From: Flavobacterium denitrificans DSM 15936
GTDB taxonomy: Bacteria > Bacteroidota > Bacteroidia > Flavobacteriales > Flavobacteriaceae
Length of the DNA stretch: 64,000 nucleotides
Direction of reading: 5' to 3'
Assembly: GCF_000425445.1 (NCBI RefSeq)
Contig: NZ_AUDL01000013.1
Location: 62,001-126,000 of the forward strand
Made by a program: the position numbers and the translations under genes. The notes beneath the pieces were generated by a model that did no database searches, was not told the DNA's origin, and saw only the letters and a program-made list of their open reading frames with translations. The stretch's first letter is position 1, and each line of letters opens with the position of its first letter. Positions 35,239-43,564 of this stretch are shown here, piece by piece.

Positions 35239-35390
35239 TAATTAGAAAATTAGTCAATTAGAAAATTAGAAAATGCTCAGATTAAGCATAAATGATTGAC
35301 TTGTTTTAGTTTGGATTTCAGTTTTAAAACTTGAAACTTGAAACTTGAAACCTGAAACAAAAAAAAACAAAAAAACAAAAAAACAACACA
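35239..35390. repeat. Short tandem repeats (TTAGAAAA and GAAACTT units)
   Basis: The gap between osmC and metZ holds TTAGAAAATTAG-type repeats (35242-35275), then GAAACTT heptamers in tandem (35329-35357), then poly-A/C tracts before metZ. Confidence 0.6.
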
Positions 35391-36563
35391 ATGAATATAG
35401 AAGATTTGGGTTTTGAAACACAAGCCATACGAACACATTTAGAAAGAACACAATTCCAGGAGCATTCAACCCCTTTGTATTTATCATCAAGCTTTATATT
35501 TGAAGATGCAGAGGATATGAGAGCTTCTTTCACAGAAGAAAAAGTCCGCAATATTTATTCTCGTTTCAGCAATCCAAATACAACAGAATTTGTTGACAAA
35601 GTTTGTGCAATGGAAGGTGCCGAAGCCGGTTACGCTTTTGCAACTGGAATGGCGGCGATCTATTCTACATTTGCTGCATTGTTAGAATCAGGAGATCATA
35701 TTGTTTCTGCTGGAAGTGTTTTTGGGTCAACTCATGCGTTATTCATGACGTATTTCCCAAAATGGAAAATTGAAACTTCTTATTTTGATATCAATCAACC
35801 CGAAACAATTGAAAGCTTTATTAAGCCAAATACTAAAATTCTTTATGCTGAAACGCCAACTAATCCGGGTGTAGATGTGATTGATTTAGAATTGTTGGGT
35901 CAAATTGCAAAAAAACACAATTTAATTTTAATAATTGACAACTGTTTTGCTACGCCATATATTCAGCAACCTATTAAATATGGAGCGCATGTCGTAGTGC
36001 ATTCGGCTACAAAATTAATGGATGGTCAAGGTCGTGTTCTGGGAGGAATCGCAGTTGGGGAAGCAGAGTTAATTCGTAAAATTTATTTGTTTTCAAGAAA
36101 TACAGGGCCAGCAATGTCACCATTTAATGCATGGGTTTTGTCAAAAAGTTTAGAAACTTTGGCTGTTCGTGTCGATAGACATTGTGAAAATGCTTTAAAA
36201 GTGGCTGAATTTTTAGAAAGCCACCCAAATGTAAATAATGTGAAATATCCATTCTTGAAATCACATCCAAAATATGAAATTGCCAAAAAACAAATGCTTT
36301 TAGGGGGTAACATAATTGCGATTGAAATTAAAGGCGGTCTTGAAGCAGGGCGAAACTTTTTGAACAAAATTAAGTTATGTTCTCTTTCTGCAAATATTGG
36401 TGATGTAAAAACAATTGTTACGCATCCAGCATCAACGACACACAGCAAATTGTCTGAAGAAGACCAATTGGCAGTTGGAATCACACAAGGTTTGGTTCGT
36501 ATTTCCGTTGGTTTAGAAAAGGTAGAAGATGTAATTGCCGATTTGAATCAAGCATTATCATAA
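35391..36563 (+). CDS. metZ: O-succinylhomoserine sulfhydrylase / cystathionine-type PLP enzyme
   Basis: 390 residues, the MetZ/MetB length. PLP Lys208 in HSATKLMDGQGR; RFSNPNTTEFVDKV at the cofactor Tyr/Arg region; HPASTTHSKLSEEDQ near the end. With MetY it gives two routes of direct sulfhydrylation, or it may be cystathionine gamma-synthase/lyase. The naming as MetZ rests on the sulfhydrylase-like pattern and on co-location with metX; MetB remains possible. Confidence 0.82.
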   Translation: MNIEDLGFETQAIRTHLERTQFQEHSTPLYLSSSFIFEDAEDMRASFTEEKVRNIYSRFSNPNTTEFVDKVCAMEGAEAGYAFATGMAAIYSTFAALLESGDHIVSAGSVFGSTHALFMTYFPKWKIETSYFDINQPETIESFIKPNTKILYAETPTNPGVDVIDLELLGQIAKKHNLILIIDNCFATPYIQQPIKYGAHVVVHSATKLMDGQGRVLGGIAVGEAELIRKIYLFSRNTGPAMSPFNAWVLSKSLETLAVRVDRHCENALKVAEFLESHPNVNNVKYPFLKSHPKYEIAKKQMLLGGNIIAIEIKGGLEAGRNFLNKIKLCSLSANIGDVKTIVTHPASTTHSKLSEEDQLAVGITQGLVRISVGLEKVEDVIADLNQALS

Positions 36564-36582
36564 AATATAATCATGAAAATGG

Positions 36583-36614
36583 AAAGGGCTATTTGTTTTA
36601 AATAGCCCTTTTTT
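36583..36614 (+). terminator. Terminator after metZ
   Basis: Stem AAAGGGCTATTT / AAATAGCCCTTT followed by T residues. Confidence 0.88.
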
Positions 36615-36652
36615 GTTATCTTGAAATTGCTAAATTAGAAGTTTGCCTAAAT

Positions 36653-37165
36653 ATGATAAAGCCAAGATTAATTTTGCTGTCTGATTTGTTTGGAGGCAAT
36701 CCCGAATGGATTCAATATTACGTCGAAATATTAGAGCCTAAATTTGATGTTCAATTTTATGATGTTTTAAAATTAGCTCAGATCGATTCTTCAAACGAAG
36801 AAAAAGAAATCCATAATCAATTTTTAAGCGGGGGAATTGAAAAAGCCGTAGCAAATTTATTGAATTATGAAAAGGGAGATATAGCCATTTTAGGTTTTAG
36901 CATTGGAGGAACAATTGCTTGGAAAGCTTCTTTACGAGGGTTGAAAACAATACAATTAGTGGCAGTTTCTTCAACAAGATTGCGTTTCGAGACTGAAGTG
37001 CCAAATTGTGAAATGCAACTTTATTTTGGCAGTAATGATTTTAATAAGCCGAATCAGCAATGGTTTTCAAATTTAAAGATGACAAGTCAAATTTTTGAAA
37101 ATGAGGATCATTGGCTCTATTCGAAGAAGAACAATATTTTGTTGATTTGTAGTAATTTTTTGTAA
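36653..37165 (+). CDS. Small alpha/beta-hydrolase-like protein
   Basis: 170 residues with the nucleophile elbow GFSIGGTIAW (Ser near 83) and a late EDHWLY that could hold the catalytic His. Shorter than common hydrolases (compact, cap-less). Stand-alone between metZ and RDD genes. Substrate unknown. Confidence 0.65.
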   Translation: MIKPRLILLSDLFGGNPEWIQYYVEILEPKFDVQFYDVLKLAQIDSSNEEKEIHNQFLSGGIEKAVANLLNYEKGDIAILGFSIGGTIAWKASLRGLKTIQLVAVSSTRLRFETEVPNCEMQLYFGSNDFNKPNQQWFSNLKMTSQIFENEDHWLYSKKNNILLICSNFL

Positions 37166-37240
37166 TTCATTCGCCAAAAAGTATATTTTTGTTAATGCCA
37201 AAATTAAAATAAATTATTAACCAAATTAACTTAACCAACT

Positions 37241-37741
37241 ATGAGTAACTCTACCTATGTCCTTGACGATAAATTATTAGCTTCAACTGGGCAAAGATTT
37301 CTTAATTACATTTTAGACACTGCAGTAGTTTTTGTATTAGTGTTTTGCTTGGGGATTTTTTTAGCTTTACTTGCAACTTTGCTCGGGCTTCCGGGATTAC
37401 TAAGTTGGCTTGAAAATATAAGCACATTAGAAGATAGATTGCTTTTTATTCTTATTCACATTATTTATTATGTTTTTACAGAAGGCCTTTTTGGGAGATC
37501 TGTTGGTAAATTGATTACAGGAACTGTTGTTGTAGATGAGAACGGTTTGAAGCCTACTTTTGATATTATTTTGAAAAGAAGCTTATGTCGTATAATTCCT
37601 TTTGATGGTCTTTCATTTTTTGGATCAAGAGGATGGCACGATTCTCTTTCGGATACTTATGTTGTCAATAAAAAGGATCTCGAGGAAGAATTAAAAACAT
37701 TCCATGAGTTTAATTTAATTGGAACCAGTGAAGTAATCTGA
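37241..37741 (+). CDS. RDD family membrane protein
   Basis: 166 residues. Two or three hydrophobic helices (about 28-55 and 68-85) with RFLNYILDTAVV near the start (RDD-like region) and GRSVGKLITGTVVVDENG. The function of RDD proteins is varied, some being Na+(Li+, K+)/H+ antiporters. Its last codons overlap candidate regulator site B of the next gene. Confidence 0.8.
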   Translation: MSNSTYVLDDKLLASTGQRFLNYILDTAVVFVLVFCLGIFLALLATLLGLPGLLSWLENISTLEDRLLFILIHIIYYVFTEGLFGRSVGKLITGTVVVDENGLKPTFDIILKRSLCRIIPFDGLSFFGSRGWHDSLSDTYVVNKKDLEEELKTFHEFNLIGTSEVI

Positions 37742-37750
37742 TAGGTTAAG
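37731..37750 (+). promoter_or_regulatory. Candidate regulator site B upstream of rrf2
   Basis: AAGTAATCTGATAGGTTAAG, 16 of 20 positions shared with site A. It overlaps the end of the RDD gene and lacks the CTAC start of the other sites, so it is the weakest of the four. Could reflect autoregulation. Confidence 0.3.
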
Positions 37751-37794
37751 TAGAATTTAACTTCTGTTCTTTTATTATTCTCATTTAAAAAGCC

Positions 37795-37802
37795 TATTTT
37801 TG
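37795..37802 (+). promoter_or_regulatory. -7 promoter element of rrf2
   Basis: TATTTTTG, perfect TAnnTTTG, about 72 bp before the start codon. Confidence 0.5.
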
Positions 37803-37873
37803 TTGCAGAAAAGAATACGTCGATTTCGATGTATCAAATTCAGAACAAATATTTTGCAATTTAAAATTTAAAG

Positions 37874-38284
37874 ATGCTTTCAAAGAAAACAAAATACGGA
37901 ATTAAAGCTTTAACTTATTTGGCGAGAAGAGAGAATAATGAACCTGTCCAAATTGCTGAAATTGCAAAAAACGAACATATTTCGATTAAGTTTTTGGAAA
38001 GTATTTTGCTGTTGCTAAGAAACTCAGGATTTCTTGGCGCCAAAAAAGGAAAAGGTGGCGGTTATTACTTGATAAAAGACCCGAAAGATATCAGTATGGC
38101 GAAAGTCTATCGTATTTTGGAAGGACCTATTGCATTACTGCCTTGTGCAAGTCACAATTTCTACGAAAGATGCGATGACTGCGATGACGAATCCACTTGT
38201 GCGGCACGACGCTTAATGACAGAAGTTCGGGATAATACCCTTAAAATATTAGAAAGTAATTCTTTGGCAGATATAGCATTTTAA
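37874..38284 (+). CDS. Rrf2-family transcriptional regulator with four C-terminal cysteines
   Basis: 136 residues. N-terminal winged helix (KYGIKALTYLARRENNEPV, then IAEIAKNEHISIKFLESILL, and the wing KGKGGGYYL). Cysteines at 91, 100, 103 and 109 (LPCASHN, ERCDDCDDESTC) are in the place where IscR/NsrR-type proteins bind an Fe-S cluster, so it may sense Fe-S or sulfur status. Placed directly before two TauE permeases and the sulfate-reduction operon, it is the natural candidate for their regulator, in the manner of CymR in Firmicutes. Confidence 0.88.
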   Translation: MLSKKTKYGIKALTYLARRENNEPVQIAEIAKNEHISIKFLESILLLLRNSGFLGAKKGKGGGYYLIKDPKDISMAKVYRILEGPIALLPCASHNFYERCDDCDDESTCAARRLMTEVRDNTLKILESNSLADIAF

Positions 38285-38305
38285 GAATTAGGAATAGAAT
38301 TATTT

Positions 38306-38337
38306 AAAAAGACCATTTTTATAGAAATGGTCTTTTT
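38306..38337. terminator. Terminator between rrf2 and tauE
   Basis: Stem AAAAAGACCATTT / AAATGGTCTTTTT between convergent genes. Confidence 0.88.
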
Positions 38338-38351
38338 GTTTCAGTTTATTA

Positions 38352-39134
38352 TTAAAAAATCAATTTATATCCAGCCATAAAAAGCATTACGGCGATCGCA
38401 TTTCTAAGAAATTGATCGGGCACTTTTCCGCTTAACATGCTTCCACAATATATTCCAGGAAGTGATCCCATTAATAATTGCCCGAGTAAGCCCATATCTA
38501 AATTCCCCATTGATGCATGTCCAAGACCTGCAACTAAAGTTAGTGGAACAGCATGCGCAATTTCAGTCCCAACCAAGCGAGGCGTTGGCAAAAGTGGGTA
38601 TAAGAAAAATAAAGTTACAGTTCCTAATGCTCCAGCTCCAATAGAAGTTAGCGTTACCGTTGCGCCTAACAAAACTCCAATTCCAATTGTAAGCATGTTT
38701 TGAGTTGTGCTTTCATTATGAAATTTATCTCCAGCATGTTTTTGTGAAAAAACCAAAATCTTCTGTTTGAATATAATTGCAACTGAAGTAAATAATAGTG
38801 CCCAGCCTAAACTATACTTAATAACGCTGTTGATTTTTTCAATGTCAGTTTTAATACTGTTTAGTATCCATAACGTCAATAAAGCAGCAGGAACACTTCC
38901 TAAGGTTAGCCAACCGGTAATTTTCCAGTTGATATTTCCTTTTTTGTTGTGAACAAATACTCCTCCAGCTTTGGTAAATGCAGCATAAAGTAAATCGGTT
39001 CCAACGGCTTTTGTTGGCGGAATCCCGAAATATAATAAAATAGGAGTCATTAACGAGCCTCCGCCGACACCAGTTAACCCAACAATAAACCCAACAACCA
39101 AACCTGCAATTACAAGACCAATCTGAAAATCCAT
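38352..39134 (-). CDS. TauE/SafE family sulfite/sulfonate exporter-like permease (copy 1)
   Basis: 260 residues, about eight membrane helices, with family glycine-rich motifs GLTGVGGGSLMTPIL near the start and SIGAGALGTVTLFF in the middle. TauE/SafE proteins move sulfite, sulfonates or related anions across the inner membrane. Divergent from the sulfate operon; site D lies between its promoter region and start codon, on its own strand, so it is probably regulated together with the operon. Confidence 0.87.
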   Translation of the reverse strand: MDFQIGLVIAGLVVGFIVGLTGVGGGSLMTPILLYFGIPPTKAVGTDLLYAAFTKAGGVFVHNKKGNINWKITGWLTLGSVPAALLTLWILNSIKTDIEKINSVIKYSLGWALLFTSVAIIFKQKILVFSQKHAGDKFHNESTTQNMLTIGIGVLLGATVTLTSIGAGALGTVTLFFLYPLLPTPRLVGTEIAHAVPLTLVAGLGHASMGNLDMGLLGQLLMGSLPGIYCGSMLSGKVPDQFLRNAIAVMLFMAGYKLIF

Positions 39135-39171
39135 ACTAAAAATTTGGCGCTAAAATAATAACAATTTTATA

Positions 39172-39191
39172 ATTATCCTATAGATTTGGTA
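39172..39191 (-). promoter_or_regulatory. Candidate regulator site D upstream of tauE copy 1
   Basis: On the minus strand TACCAAATCTATAGGATAAT, 16 of 20 positions identical to site C of the divergent operon. It lies 38 bp upstream of the tauE start codon in the same orientation as the gene. Confidence 0.5.
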
Positions 39192-39352
39192 GAGATTAAA
39201 TATGTATTTTTACAAATCACAAAATTAAAGTACACTGTTAAAATCTAACGAAGCAGCGTATAATTTGTTAAATAAATTATTTAATCCTTTATTAAATCTC
39301 TTTTGTCTTGGTTTGTAGGATGATAGCTTCTGCAAAAAACTAAATATATTGT

Positions 39353-39382
39353 TTTGATATTTCAAAATATATAGTACATTTG
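39353..39382 (+). promoter_or_regulatory. Promoter of the sulfate-reduction operon
   Basis: -33 TTTG (39353-39356), 18-bp spacer, perfect -7 TACATTTG (39375-39382). Site C starts 10 bp downstream of it, where a repressor would block transcription. Confidence 0.65.
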
Positions 39383-39392
39383 CAAAGTAATC

Positions 39393-39412
39393 TACTAAGC
39401 CGATAGGATAAT
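39393..39412 (+). promoter_or_regulatory. Candidate regulator site C before the sulfate operon
   Basis: TACTAAGCCGATAGGATAAT. It shows the partial dyad CTA-N6-TAG and lies just after the -7 element. Similar sites are found before metY, tauE copy 1 and, weaker, rrf2. Confidence 0.55.
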
Positions 39413-39441
39413 GGATTTTTAAGAAAAAAAATCTTAGAAAT

Positions 39442-40344
39442 ATGGAAAATGAACTTAAATTAAACAATACTGCGATTAAGTCTAATGCTTTGTCAAAGGG
39501 AAATTTATGGGTTTTGATACCTATTGTTCTATTAGTGGGTTTGCTGGGTACATTAATTTACAATCATCACGCGGAATTTACATGGGATGGATTTGTGAAT
39601 GGTTTTAATGCAGAGTTCTTAGTGTTTTTAGCCATTGGAGTTTTCGCTCAGTTGGTCGACGGAACGTTGGGAATGGGATATGGAGCAACTTCTACGTCAT
39701 TTTTATTAGCTTATGGAGTTCCGCCGGTTGTGAGTAGTACAGCGGTTCACGTTTCAGAAATGTTTACTACCGGAGCATCGGCGCTTTCGCATCATCGTTT
39801 CGGAAACATCAATAAAAAACTGGTAAAGCATTTGTTGATTCCGGGGGTTTTAGGTTCAATCACAGGAGCTTATTTATTGTCAGATGTAATTAATGGAGAT
39901 GTAATTAAGCCGTTTATTGCGGTTTATATGATTGTTTTAGCGGTAATCATTATCAGAAAAGCGTTAAAAAAGAATATTGTAAAAAAGAAAACTAAAAAGT
40001 TAGGCGCTTTAGCTGTTTTTGGAGGTTTTATGGATTCCGTTGGCGGTGGAGGCTGGGGGCCAATCGTAACTTCAACTTTATTAGGAAGAGGAAGAAATCC
40101 GAGATATACTATTGGTTCAGTAAACGCAGCTGAGTTTGCGATTTCATTTGCAAGCGGTATCACATTTATGCTTTTTGGAGGAATCCACGGCTGGCAGGTA
40201 ATTATCGGACTGATTTTAGGTGGAGTGGTTTCGGCACCTTTGGCGGCTTATTTAGTGAATAAAATCAAAAGAAAACCAATGATGGTTGCCGTTGGGATTC
40301 TAATTATATTATTGAGTTTAAAAACATTATCTAAATTATTGTAA
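39442..40344 (+). CDS. TauE/SafE family permease (copy 2), first gene of the sulfate operon
   Basis: 300 residues. An extra N-terminal helix (about 22-43) precedes the usual domain with AIGVFAQLVDGTLGMGYGAT and GGFMDSVGGGGWGPIVTSTL. Longer than copy 1 and only distantly similar. Position 27 bp ahead of cysH makes sulfate (or sulfite) transport the likely role; sulfate-uptake members of this superfamily are known elsewhere. No CysPTWA transporter is present here. Confidence 0.88.
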   Translation: MENELKLNNTAIKSNALSKGNLWVLIPIVLLVGLLGTLIYNHHAEFTWDGFVNGFNAEFLVFLAIGVFAQLVDGTLGMGYGATSTSFLLAYGVPPVVSSTAVHVSEMFTTGASALSHHRFGNINKKLVKHLLIPGVLGSITGAYLLSDVINGDVIKPFIAVYMIVLAVIIIRKALKKNIVKKKTKKLGALAVFGGFMDSVGGGGWGPIVTSTLLGRGRNPRYTIGSVNAAEFAISFASGITFMLFGGIHGWQVIIGLILGGVVSAPLAAYLVNKIKRKPMMVAVGILIILLSLKTLSKLL

Positions 40345-40371
40345 AAGATAATTTTAGAAAGGAAAAGAATT

Positions 40372-41082
40372 ATGAGTGCGAGTATTGTACAAGAATTATT
40401 AGAGAAAACTAAAGACCTTTCGCTTGACAAAATCTTAGTTTTTTTAGCAAAAGAATTTCCAGGGAAAGTAATTTTCTCAACATCTTTCGGTCAAGAAGAT
40501 CAGGTAATTACTGATTTCATTGCAAAAAGTAATACGGATATTAAGGTGTTTACTTTGGATACAGGAAGATTATTTCAGGAAACGTATGATGTTTTTCACA
40601 AAACATTAAAAAAATACAAAAGACCGATTGAGGTTTATTTCCCAGAAGCTGCTTCAGTAGAAAATCTTCTGAAAACAAAAGGACCAAACAGCTTTTACGA
40701 TTCAGTTGAGAATAGAAAAGAATGCTGTTTTATTCGAAAAGTAGTTCCGTTGAGAAAAGCTTTGGCAGGAAATTCGGTTTGGATTACGGGTTTAAGAGCT
40801 GAACAATCGGAGAACAGACACGATTTAAGTTTGTTTGAATACGACGGAAACTTCGAAATCATCAAATTCAATCCGTTATTAAAATGGACTTTAGAAGAAG
40901 TTGAAACGTATTTGTCAGAAAACAATGTTCCGCAAAATGCATTGCACAAACAAGGTTTCGTAAGTATTGGATGTGCGCCTTGTACCAGAGCAATTTTTCC
41001 AGGTGAAGATATCAGAGCCGGAAGATGGTGGTGGGAATCAAGCCATAAAGAATGTGGGCTTCATAGTGCTAAGAAAGAGTAG
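40372..41082 (+). CDS. cysH: Adenylylsulfate (APS) reductase CysH
   Basis: 236 residues. Two cysteine pairs for a [4Fe-4S] cluster (Cys118-Cys119 in RKECCFIRK, Cys201 and Cys204 in GCAPCTR) mark the APS-type rather than the PAPS-type enzyme. The catalytic ECGLH is at 227-231 and the nucleotide loop STSFGQEDQV at 36-45. It reduces APS to sulfite. No APS kinase (cysC) is in the window, which agrees with the APS branch. Confidence 0.92.
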   Translation: MSASIVQELLEKTKDLSLDKILVFLAKEFPGKVIFSTSFGQEDQVITDFIAKSNTDIKVFTLDTGRLFQETYDVFHKTLKKYKRPIEVYFPEAASVENLLKTKGPNSFYDSVENRKECCFIRKVVPLRKALAGNSVWITGLRAEQSENRHDLSLFEYDGNFEIIKFNPLLKWTLEEVETYLSENNVPQNALHKQGFVSIGCAPCTRAIFPGEDIRAGRWWWESSHKECGLHSAKKE

Positions 41083-41159
41083 GTAGAAGAAAGAAGCAAG
41101 ATGCAAGACTTTCTTTTAGAGAATAGAATATAGATTATAGAATAAAGAGTGGAGATTTT

Positions 41160-41215
41160 TAGATCAGGCAACTTGAAACCTAAAACTTGAAACTCACAAA
41201 ATATCAAACAAAAAA
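41160..41215. repeat. Heptanucleotide GAAACTT-type repeats before cysD
   Basis: AACTTGAAACCTAAAACTTGAAACTC runs with 7-bp period precede cysD; a similar stretch precedes cysN (42190-42235). Part of the family of short tandem repeats in operon gaps. Confidence 0.5.
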
Positions 41216-41218
41216 ACA

Positions 41219-42118
41219 ATGAGTTCAGTATTAAAAACAAACGCTTTAGAGAGTGAAGCGATATACATTTTCAGAGAAGTAATTTCACAGTTTGACAAAC
41301 CGGTTTTGCTTTTCTCAGGAGGAAAAGATTCTATTACATTGGTGCGTTTAGCGCAAAAAGCATTTTTTCCTGCTAAGATTCCGTTTCCTCTTTTGCACGT
41401 TGATACAGGACACAATTTCCCTGAAACAATCGCTTTCAGAGATAAATTGGTAGAAGAATTAGGTTTAGAGTTGATCGTTCGTAATGTTCAGGATGCTATA
41501 GATGAAGGAAAAGTAGTTGAAGAAACTGGGAAATATTCTAGTAGAAACAGTTTACAAACAACAACACTTTTAGATGCAATTGAAGAATTTAAGTTTGATG
41601 CTTGTATTGGTGGTGCGCGTCGTGACGAAGAAAAAGCAAGAGCAAAAGAACGTATTTTCTCTGTTCGTGATGATTTCGGACAATGGGACGAAAAAAATCA
41701 AAGACCTGAGTTGTTTGATATCTTGAATGGAAAAATTGAAAATGGACAAAACGTTCGTGTTTTCCCAATTTCAAACTGGACAGAATTAGATGTTTGGAGT
41801 TATATCGAGAAAGAAAAAATCGAGATTCCGTCAATCTATTTCTCACATAAAAGAAAAGTTTTTTTGAGAGACGGTTTAATCTGGTCGCATTCTCCTTTTG
41901 TGTACCAAGAAGAAGACGAACAAATCGAAGAAAGAATTGTTCGCTTCAGAACCGTTGGAGATATGAGCTGTACAGCAGCTGTTGAATCTTACGCAGCAAC
42001 AATCGAAGAAGTTGTTGGCGAAATCAGATCATCAACCATTTCTGAAAGAGGAGCCAGAATCGATGATAAACGTTCTGAAGCTGCAATGGAAAAAAGAAAA
42101 CAACAAGGATACTTTTAA
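41219..42118 (+). CDS. cysD: Sulfate adenylyltransferase subunit 2
   Basis: 299 residues, normal size. ATP-pyrophosphatase loop SGGKDS at 33-38, and the late family marks ISERGARIDDKRSEAAMEKRKQQGYF. With CysN it makes APS from sulfate and ATP. Second enzyme gene in the sulfate operon. Confidence 0.96.
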   Translation: MSSVLKTNALESEAIYIFREVISQFDKPVLLFSGGKDSITLVRLAQKAFFPAKIPFPLLHVDTGHNFPETIAFRDKLVEELGLELIVRNVQDAIDEGKVVEETGKYSSRNSLQTTTLLDAIEEFKFDACIGGARRDEEKARAKERIFSVRDDFGQWDEKNQRPELFDILNGKIENGQNVRVFPISNWTELDVWSYIEKEKIEIPSIYFSHKRKVFLRDGLIWSHSPFVYQEEDEQIEERIVRFRTVGDMSCTAAVESYAATIEEVVGEIRSSTISERGARIDDKRSEAAMEKRKQQGYF

Positions 42119-42237
42119 TTCAATTAAAAATCGAGAATTAAAAATTAAAAGTTAGAATCAAGAAAACAAAAACATACAGATTTAAGTTTCGAGAAAACAT
42201 GAAACCTGAAACTTTAAACCTGAAACAATATATTAAG

Positions 42238-43482
42238 ATGGACGTTTTAAAAATAGCAACAGCAGGAAGTGTAGATGACGGAAAAAGTACTTTGATCGGG
42301 AGATTATTGTATGATACAAAATCATTGACAACTGATAAAATAGAAGCAATCGAAAAAAGCAGTAAACAAAAAGGTTACGATTACCTTGATTTTTCTTTGG
42401 CAACTGACGGTTTAGTAGCAGAAAGAGAACAAGGAATCACGATTGACGTTGCGCATATTTATTTTTCGACTGCAAAGAAAAGTTACATTATTGCCGATAC
42501 TCCAGGTCACGTAGAATATACAAGAAACATGGTTACAGGAGCTTCGACTTCTCAGGTTTCGATCATTTTGATTGATGCCAGAAAAGGAGTTATAGAGCAG
42601 ACGTATCGTCACTTTTTTATCAATAATTTATTGCGAGTAAAAGAAGTAATTGTTGCTATTAACAAAATGGATTTGGTTGATTACTCAGAAGAAGTTTTCA
42701 ATAAAATCAAAGCTGATTTTGAGGCTTTAAATGCAAAAAGCACATTCAAAGAACAAAATGTAAGTTACATTCCGTTAAGTGCAATCAATGGCGGAAACGT
42801 TGTGGATAAATCGGAAAATATGCCTTGGTATGATGGACAAACAGTTTTAGAACATCTAGAAGGATTGCATTCTCACGATGTTTACGAAGCAGGAAAAGCA
42901 CGTTTCCCAGTTCAGACGGTTATTCGTCCAAAAACTGAAGAATACCACGATTTTAGAGGATATGCTGGAAAATTATACGGAAACTCAATCAAAGTTGGAG
43001 ATGCTGTAACAGTTCTTCCTTCTTTAACAGAATCAACAGTTACTAAAATTCACTTTTTCGATAAAACATTTGACGAAGCTACAGCGGGTTCTTCAATCAC
43101 AATCGAATTAGAAAATGATATCAATGTAACAAGAGGCGATATGATTGTAAAATCTAGCGAGCTTCCAAAAATTGAAAAAGACATTACCACAACAGTTTGC
43201 TGGATGGACAGTAAAAAATTGGTTGCAGGAACTAAATATTTGGTGCAACACAATACCAACAGAGTTTTAGCAAAAGTAGAAAGCATCAAAAATACAATTG
43301 CAACAGATTACTCTGGAACGACAGAAGCTTCACAATTGGCCATCAACGAAATTGGAGAAGTTACGATCAAATTAAGCAAACCGTTATATTTTGACTCATA
43401 CAACGAAAACAAATCAAACGGAGCTTTCATCTTAATTGATACAGCAACAAACACAACAGCAGGAGTAGGCTTTATAAGATAG
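42238..43482 (+). CDS. cysN: Sulfate adenylyltransferase subunit 1 (GTPase)
   Basis: 414 residues from the ATG at 42238; an in-frame ATG at 42199 sits inside the heptamer repeats and would add residues not typical for the family. P-loop AGSVDDGKST (9-18), DTPGHVEYTRN (G3), NKMDLVDY (G4). It couples GTP hydrolysis to APS formation by CysD. No C-terminal APS-kinase domain, consistent with an APS reductase pathway. Confidence 0.95.
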   Translation: MDVLKIATAGSVDDGKSTLIGRLLYDTKSLTTDKIEAIEKSSKQKGYDYLDFSLATDGLVAEREQGITIDVAHIYFSTAKKSYIIADTPGHVEYTRNMVTGASTSQVSIILIDARKGVIEQTYRHFFINNLLRVKEVIVAINKMDLVDYSEEVFNKIKADFEALNAKSTFKEQNVSYIPLSAINGGNVVDKSENMPWYDGQTVLEHLEGLHSHDVYEAGKARFPVQTVIRPKTEEYHDFRGYAGKLYGNSIKVGDAVTVLPSLTESTVTKIHFFDKTFDEATAGSSITIELENDINVTRGDMIVKSSELPKIEKDITTTVCWMDSKKLVAGTKYLVQHNTNRVLAKVESIKNTIATDYSGTTEASQLAINEIGEVTIKLSKPLYFDSYNENKSNGAFILIDTATNTTAGVGFIR

Positions 43483-43563
43483 TTGATGGTTTTTAGTTGA
43501 TAGTTGATGGTTTTTAGAACCAACAACCAACAACCAGCAACCAACAACCAAAAACTAAAGAGA
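43483..43563. repeat. Heptanucleotide repeats (AACCAAC)n before the sulfite reductase gene
   Basis: Inverted arrangement: GTTGATGG-type units on the left, AACCAAC heptamers in five tandem copies on the right, ending 2 bp before the start codon. Confidence 0.6.
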
Positions 43564-43564
43564 A

